Shown here piece by piece: positions 55,215 through 60,095 of a stretch of 60,095 nt of DNA. Position numbers and translations under genes: made by a program. A model generated the notes under the pieces. That model worked only from the letters and a program-made list of their open reading frames with translations, was not told where the DNA came from and did not search any database. Every line of letters begins with the position of its first letter. The stretch's first letter is position 1. This DNA comes from Streptomyces sp. col6 (GTDB lineage Bacteria > Actinomycetota > Actinomycetes > Streptomycetales > Streptomycetaceae). The stretch covers positions 115,155 through 175,249 of the forward strand of contig NZ_RDBL01000013.1 of NCBI RefSeq assembly GCF_008042035.1, in the 5' to 3' direction.

Positions 55215-56273
55215 CTACTTCGTGGTGCTCGGCGGCGGGATCGGGGTCGTCGCGAGGGACTGCGGGGAGGTCGCCGAGGCGTACGCGGACGGGGCGGCCA
55301 CGCCGGCCGTGGGGTCGGCGCCCTCCGGAGCCTCCTCCGGGGTACCGGTCACCATGCTGATGCCCGCCGCGTCCAGGGCCACCTTGATGCGCCAGCGCAG
55401 CTCGCGCTCCACACCGACCGCCTGGCCCGGCATCGTCTTGGCGCTGACCCGGACCGTCATGGACTCCAGCAGCACCGTGTCCAGCCCCAGGATCTCCACC
55501 GGGCCCCACAGGCGCTCGGTCCAGGGGTCCTCCTTGGCCATCTCCTGGGCGGCCTCGGTGATCACCGCGCGGATCTTCTCCAGGTCCTCGGTGGGGCGGA
55601 CCTGGACATCGACGCCGGCCGTGGACCAGCCCTGGCTGAGGTTGCCGATCCGCTTCACCTCGCCGTTGCGGACGTACCAGATCGCGCCGTTCTCGCCGCG
55701 CAGCTTCGTCACGCGCAGGCCGACCTCGATGACCTCGCCGGAGGCGACGCCCGCGTCGATCTGGTCGCCCACGCCGTACTGGTCCTCCAGGATCATGAAG
55801 ACCCCGGACAGGAAGTCGGTGACCAGGTTGCGGGCGCCGAAGCCCAGCGCCACACCGGCGACCCCGGCGGAGGCGAGCAGCGGGGCCAGGTTGATCTGGA
55901 ACGCGCCCAGGATCATCAGCGCCGCGGTGCCCAGGATCAGGAACGAGGCCACCGAACGCAGCACCGAGCCGATCGCCTCCGAGCGCTGGCGGCGGCGCTC
56001 CGCGTTGACCAGGAGGCCGCCGAGCGCGGTGCCCTCCACCGCCTGGGCGCTGCGGTTCATCCGTTCTATGAGCTTGGTCAGGGCGCGGCGGACCGCGATG
56101 CGCAGGAAGAGCGCGATCGCGGCGATGAGGACGATCCGCAGGCTGGTGTTCAGCCAGGTGGACCAGTTCTCCTCCACCCAGCCCGCGGCGTTGCCGGCCT
56201 GCTTCGCGGCCTCGTCCAGCGAGCCCCCCGGCTCGGGTGACGGAGCTGCGGCCAACAGGGCGGACAGGGACAC
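55215..56273 (-). CDS. MscS-family mechanosensitive ion channel
   Basis: A 352-residue channel with three membrane helices: WLNTSLRIVLIAAIALFLRIAV (about 40-61), SVLRSVASFLILGTAALMILGA and the pore-lining TM3 LLASAGVAGVALGFGARNLV, DFLSGVFMILEDQYGVGDQI (about 131-171). A beta domain (GEVIEVGLRVTKLRGENGAI) and an alpha/beta C-terminus follow, then a disordered Pro/Thr tail. It releases solutes under osmotic downshock. The GTG start (56273) has GGAGGTTTCGCC. It is a single gene ending in a strong hairpin. Confidence 0.9.
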   Translation of the reverse strand: MSLSALLAAAPSPEPGGSLDEAAKQAGNAAGWVEENWSTWLNTSLRIVLIAAIALFLRIAVRRALTKLIERMNRSAQAVEGTALGGLLVNAERRRQRSEAIGSVLRSVASFLILGTAALMILGAFQINLAPLLASAGVAGVALGFGARNLVTDFLSGVFMILEDQYGVGDQIDAGVASGEVIEVGLRVTKLRGENGAIWYVRNGEVKRIGNLSQGWSTAGVDVQVRPTEDLEKIRAVITEAAQEMAKEDPWTERLWGPVEILGLDTVLLESMTVRVSAKTMPGQAVGVERELRWRIKVALDAAGISMVTGTPEEAPEGADPTAGVAAPSAYASATSPQSLATTPIPPPSTTK

Positions 56274-56564
56274 GGCGAAACCTCCAGGGGCGGGCGCTGA
56301 GCGGAAGAGCGCTGAACAACCACACTAACGGGGCATCACCCGTGCTCCGTTGCCGTGACCGGGGGGAGAGACGCGGCTCACCCGGAGATACGGAACGGAT
56401 AAGGGCCGAAGGCGCCCCGGCACGCCCCCGGACCGCTCCGGCGGGGAAATTCGTTCCCGCCCGTTACCCGCACGTGGTGGCGCTTCGACCAGGCGTGAGG
56501 GGAGACTGAGAGCGGAGATCGTCCCGGCGCGAGCCACGCGCCGCCGGCGTACAAGGAGGCATCC

Positions 56565-57101
56565 GTGCCGCATGTCCTGGTTCTCAACGCGTCGTACGAG
56601 CCGCTCGGCGTCGTACCGCTCCGCCGCGCGCTCGTCCTCGTCCTCGAGAACAAGGCCATCTGTCTTGAGGAATCCGGCGCCCTCATGCACAGTGCCACCC
56701 GGGTCGTCCCGGCCCCGAGCGTCGTCCGTCTCAAGCGCTTCGTCCGCGTCCCCTACCGGGGTCCGGTGCCGCTGACCCGGCGGGCGCTGTTCGCCAGGGA
56801 CGGCGGGCGCTGCATGTACTGCGGGGCCGCCGCGACCAGCGTCGACCACGTCATTCCGCGCAGCCGCGGCGGACAGCACGCCTGGGACAACGTGGTGGCG
56901 GCCTGCCGCCGCTGCAACCACGTCAAGGCCGACCGCCATCTGCCGGAGCTGGGCTGGCGGCTGCACCAGCAGCCCGCCCCGCCGACCGGGCTGGCCTGGC
57001 GGATCATCGGCACGGGCCACCGCGACCCGCGCTGGCTGCCTTATCTGCAACCGTTCGGCGCGGACGACGCGATGGCCCGGATCGACGGCATCTCAGCCTG
57101 A
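56565..57101 (+). CDS. HNH endonuclease domain protein
   Basis: A 178-residue protein. The N-terminal 70 residues (MPHVLVLNASYEPLGVVPLR) are typical of a widespread actinobacterial HNH family. The HNH core has zinc Cys83/Cys86 and Cys114/Cys117 framing the metal site VDHVIPRSRGG (Asp94, His95), Asn109 and NHVKADRH. It probably nicks or cuts nucleic acid, but no partner is nearby. The start is GTG 56565 with AAGGAGG 5 nt upstream, a near-perfect ribosome site. Confidence 0.9.
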   Translation: MPHVLVLNASYEPLGVVPLRRALVLVLENKAICLEESGALMHSATRVVPAPSVVRLKRFVRVPYRGPVPLTRRALFARDGGRCMYCGAAATSVDHVIPRSRGGQHAWDNVVAACRRCNHVKADRHLPELGWRLHQQPAPPTGLAWRIIGTGHRDPRWLPYLQPFGADDAMARIDGISA

Positions 57102-57181
57102 GACCGGGCCTGTGTGCTTTCCGGGGCCGGTATGCCGCGCCGGGAGGCGAACCGGTGTGCCCGGCGGCGGTCCCCGCGGTC

Positions 57182-57212
57182 CGGGGCCCCGGCCTGCCGC
57201 GCCCCGGCCCCG
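57182..57212 (-). terminator. candidate terminator after GH84 gene
   Basis: CGGGGCC (57182-57188) / GGCCCCG (57206-57212), directly after the GH84 stop; GC-rich, no T-tract. Confidence 0.4.
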
Positions 57213-60095
57213 TCAGTCGCCCTTCGCCACCGCGTACGCCCGGACCGACCACAGCGAGATGCCGTACTTCGTGGCCCGCTCGTCGCCCGTGACGCGGATG
57301 AACCGGGTGTCCTTCGCGTCCATCCGCACCGACTCGCGGCCGCCCGCGCCCTCGCGGACGGTCGCGGCGGTGCGCCAGGTGCGGCCGTCGGCGGAGACCT
57401 GGACGCGGTAGCGGGAGGCGTACGCGTCCTGCCAGCTCAGGTCGACCTTGCCGAGGCGGACCGGGGCGGGCAGTTCCGCCTGCCACCACGCCCCGTCCTC
57501 GGCCGGTGAGGACCAGCGGGTCTCCGGGTCGCCGTCGGACGCGGCGGACGCCGGGAAGCCCGCGGTCTCGTCGCCCGACGAGGAGGCGGTGGCCCCGCGC
57601 AGCAGGTCGGGCCCGGCGGCGCGCGGGTAGGCCCGGACAGTCAGCGTGGTCTTCTCGTCGCCGAAGGAGAACGGCACCTCGTACTCCCCGGCCGGGGTGT
57701 CCTTCGGGACGGTGATCTCCACCGGGACCTCGGTCCGTGTCCCGCGCGGCACGGTCGTACGCTTCGGCACCCGGACCTCGATGCCCTCGGGCGCCTTCGC
57801 GGTCAGCCTGCCGCGCACCTCGGCCGGCCGGCGTCCGGAGAGCCGGGCCCGGACCTCCTGGGCCCTGCCGCCGATCACCGCGTCCGTCTCGCCGCGTGCC
57901 AGGTCCAGCCGTGCGGCGGGCTCGTCGCCGAACCACGGCACCAGCGAGCGCACGTCCGGGGCGGTCCCGGAGCCGACCGACGCGCCGGCCAGCGGCGGGA
58001 TGATCAGGGGCGGCGATCCGGCCACCACCGGGGTCGCGGCCGGCCAGCTGATCCGGACGGCGTCGGCCCGCACCCCCTCGCCCGCCGCCTGCGTCCAGCC
58101 GCTCGCCGACAGCGGGCCGAGCGTCCGCCAGCCCTCGCCCGGCACGTGCGCCTGGACGGTCGCGCCCGCCGCCGCCTCGGCTCCCGGCACGGTCGTCGCG
58201 GTGACGGCCTCCAGCGGACGGGCCCGGTCGAGCCGGACCGTGTAGCTGCCCGGTGCCTCGGTCACCTCGCCGCCGGACCGGTCCGTTCCGGTCCAGGAGC
58301 GGGCCTCCTTACGGACCCGGTCGAGGAACGGACCGAGGACGCCCTCGCCGACCTTCGCCCCGCCCGCCGCGATGTCCGCGCGGACCGGTTCCAGCGCCAG
58401 CGACGTCCGCCAGGCGGCGGCCCCGTCGCCCCGGGCCTGGGCGCGCAGCAGGTCGACGGCCAGCTCGCCCGCGTAGCCGTAGCGCGAAAGCTGCACGGTC
58501 CACGGGCGTACCTCGTCGCCGAGCCGGCCGCCGGCCGCGCCCGCGAGCCGCCCCGGGGCCCCGCGCATCTCAGCGAACGCGGCCCGCAGCCGGTCCGCCG
58601 CGGCGTCGAGCGCCTTGCCGTCGTCGCCCGCGTACTCCGCCCAGAACGCGGCGATCAGCGGCCGCAGATACGCGGACTCGGTGGAGCCGAGGACGGAGCC
58701 CGCGCTGTTGCCCGCCAGGGCCCGCAGCGCGTCGCCGCTGCCGTCGGCGGGGCCCGCGAGGTCGTCGACGGCGGCCCGCCAGGACTCCTCGGAGTCGTAG
58801 CCCCTGGGATTCCACGCGAAGTCGGCGGCCGTGAACAGCGGGATGCGGGAGGCGGCGGGCTGCTCCATCGCGTTGGCCAGCAGCGCCGCCGAGCCGACCG
58901 CCACCGCCGGGTCCCGGCCGGTGTACGGGCCGAGGAAGATCCGGTCCTGGGCGTAGTCGTTGACCGGGTAATTGTCCATGGTGACCAGCGGGTGGCCGAA
59001 CGCGGCGCGTGCCGCGGCCAGTTCGGCGCCGGTGATGGTCCTCGGCACGACCCCGACCCCGGTCCAGGCGACCTCCACCCCGTCGGCCAGCTCCGCGGCG
59101 AGCGCCGTGCGGTACTCCGTGGCGCCGTCCTGGTAGAACTCCGTCGGCATCACCGACAGCGGCGCGGCGTCCGGGTGGCGTTCCGCCAGGTGCCGGGCCA
59201 CTCCGTTCACGACACGGGCCTGGGCGCGGGCCGCCGCCCCGGGGCCGCTGCCGAAGGTGTCCGCGTCGGCCGCGCAGTGCCACTCGCTGTAGCTGACGTC
59301 CTGGAACTGCACCTGGAAGACCCGTACCCCCAGGTCCCACATCGCGTCGATCTTCCGGTTGAGCGCCTTCCGGTCGCGCTCCGAGGACAGGCACATGGAC
59401 TGCCCCGGCGCCACCGCCCAGCCGAGCGTCACATGCGAGGCCGCGGCGCGCTCGGCCAGCGCCCGGAAACCGGCGCGCCGCGCCGCCGGATACGGGTCGC
59501 GCCAGCGGGCCTGCCGGTACGGGTCGTCGCCCGCCGCGTAGAGATAGCGGTTCTGCTTGGTGCGCCCCAGGAAGTCGATCTGCGCGAGCCGGTCCTCCTG
59601 GCTCCACGGCTGCCCGTAGAAGCCCTCGGTCAGCCCGCGCACCGCGGTCGAGGGCCAGTCCCGGACCGTGACCCCGGCGACCTTTCCGCCCCGGACCAAC
59701 TGGCCCAGCGTCTGCACCGCATGGAACAGGCCGTCCTCACCGACGCCCTCCAGGGCCACGGTGTCCCGCTTCCCGGCCCGGCCCGCCGAGAGCCGGTAGC
59801 CGCCCGCAGGCAGGTCCGCCCGGTCCGCCGCGCCCAGGGCACGCAGCGCGTCCCCAGCCCCTTCGCCGCCCACCCGGATCACCGGCCCGGCGCCCGGCAG
59901 CGTCTCGTGGACCGTACGCACCCCGGCCTCCCGCAGGACCCTGCGCAGCGCGTCCACGGCGTACGGATCGGCCCGAGCGTCCGCGAGCAGGGTGACCTCG
60001 CCGGTCAGCGCCACGGCCGGTCCGGCCGCCTTCAGGCTCTGCGGGCGCGGCCACACGGCGGGGGGAGCGGGGTCGGCGGCGCGCTCCCGGTCCGC
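57213..60095 (-). CDS. secreted GH84 beta-N-acetylglucosaminidase, N-terminus cut by window edge
   Basis: At least 960 residues, open to the window edge, so the signal peptide is not seen. Order: a GH20b/GH84-type N-terminal domain (about 14-135), the GH84 barrel (about 140-420) with GLTEGFYGQPWSQEDRLAQI, FQDVSYSEWHC, PTEFYQ, VAWTGVGVV, TMDNYPVNDY and IFLGPYTGR, a helical region (to about 580), an NPCBM-associated Ig-like domain (near 730-800), and a C-terminal F5/8 type C (CBM32-like) sugar-binding domain (about 815-955). In human O-GlcNAcase and others the catalytic pair is Asp-Asp; here the first is Gln (59301-59303). It probably removes terminal N-acetylglucosamine from glycans outside the cell. 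Confidence 0.88.
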   Translation of the reverse strand, partial: ADRERAADPAPPAVWPRPQSLKAAGPAVALTGEVTLLADARADPYAVDALRRVLREAGVRTVHETLPGAGPVIRVGGEGAGDALRALGAADRADLPAGGYRLSAGRAGKRDTVALEGVGEDGLFHAVQTLGQLVRGGKVAGVTVRDWPSTAVRGLTEGFYGQPWSQEDRLAQIDFLGRTKQNRYLYAAGDDPYRQARWRDPYPAARRAGFRALAERAAASHVTLGWAVAPGQSMCLSSERDRKALNRKIDAMWDLGVRVFQVQFQDVSYSEWHCAADADTFGSGPGAAARAQARVVNGVARHLAERHPDAAPLSVMPTEFYQDGATEYRTALAAELADGVEVAWTGVGVVPRTITGAELAAARAAFGHPLVTMDNYPVNDYAQDRIFLGPYTGRDPAVAVGSAALLANAMEQPAASRIPLFTAADFAWNPRGYDSEESWRAAVDDLAGPADGSGDALRALAGNSAGSVLGSTESAYLRPLIAAFWAEYAGDDGKALDAAADRLRAAFAEMRGAPGRLAGAAGGRLGDEVRPWTVQLSRYGYAGELAVDLLRAQARGDGAAAWRTSLALEPVRADIAAGGAKVGEGVLGPFLDRVRKEARSWTGTDRSGGEVTEAPGSYTVRLDRARPLEAVTATTVPGAEAAAGATVQAHVPGEGWRTLGPLSASGWTQAAGEGVRADAVRISWPAATPVVAGSPPLIIPPLAGASVGSGTAPDVRSLVPWFGDEPAARLDLARGETDAVIGGRAQEVRARLSGRRPAEVRGRLTAKAPEGIEVRVPKRTTVPRGTRTEVPVEITVPKDTPAGEYEVPFSFGDEKTTLTVRAYPRAAGPDLLRGATASSSGDETAGFPASAASDGDPETRWSSPAEDGAWWQAELPAPVRLGKVDLSWQDAYASRYRVQVSADGRTWRTAATVREGAGGRESVRMDAKDTRFIRVTGDERATKYGISLWSVRAYAVAKGD

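Overview
The window reads as chromosomal DNA of a Streptomyces-type actinobacterium. G+C is very high with GC-rich third codon positions, genes are densely packed on both strands, and many start at GTG or TTG. Several families are typical of the group: EttA with a TTG start, paired dynamin-like GTPases, a thioester-domain surface protein with an LAXTG sorting motif, a PknG/GlnX/GlnH locus and a ROK-controlled sugar ABC operon. No phage, transposon, integrase or CRISPR array was recognised.

Layout. 1-900: an edge-truncated HTH protein and a small secreted peptidoglycan-binding protein. 1053-7446: a myo-inositol catabolism cluster, iolE divergent from iolC-iolB-iolD-mmsA; no inositol dehydrogenase or aldolase gene lies within it. 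7501-17009: mostly single genes (GNAT, membrane protein, secreted protein, DUF4291, P-loop kinase), a hydrolase/ABC ATPase fusion coupled to a permease, a vWA lipoprotein and a DUF1772 protein. 17119-17191: tRNA-Arg(UCU). 17501-21819: two dynamin-like GTPases and an SSB paralogue; the second GTPase is broken by a 98-bp perfect inverted copy of its own sequence. 22033-26491: a sortase-anchored thioester protein, EttA, a hotdog thioesterase and a conserved hypothetical. 26507-34700: a DUF2804 protein and a MacB-type exporter (two large FtsX permeases plus an ATPase with an AbrB-like tail).

34873-37049: group II truncated haemoglobin, a divergent FAD oxidoreductase and a MarR regulator, with a strong dyad operator between the first two. 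37182-47990: a seven-gene minus-strand signalling operon: GlnX-like membrane protein, GlnH-like binding protein, coiled-coil protein, PknG kinase, zinc-ribbon PP2C phosphatase, vWA protein and a zinc-ribbon/FHA protein whose reading frame is broken by one base. 48328-55049: ROK regulator, ABC sugar importer, GH4 glycosidase and sugar kinase in one minus-strand operon with a perfect palindrome ahead of the regulator. 55215-60095: MscS channel, HNH endonuclease and a secreted GH84 beta-N-acetylglucosaminidase that runs off the right edge.

The main candidates for something unusual are the inverted duplication inside GTPase 2, the extended PknG locus, the extracellular-hydrolase/ABC fusion, the AbrB-like tail on the MacB ATPase, and the Asp-to-Gln change in the GH84 catalytic pair. 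Three small sequence lesions (a 34-bp tandem repeat at the left edge, the 98-bp inverted copy, a 1-nt frameshift in the FHA gene) may be real mutations or assembly errors. The sequence alone cannot decide.
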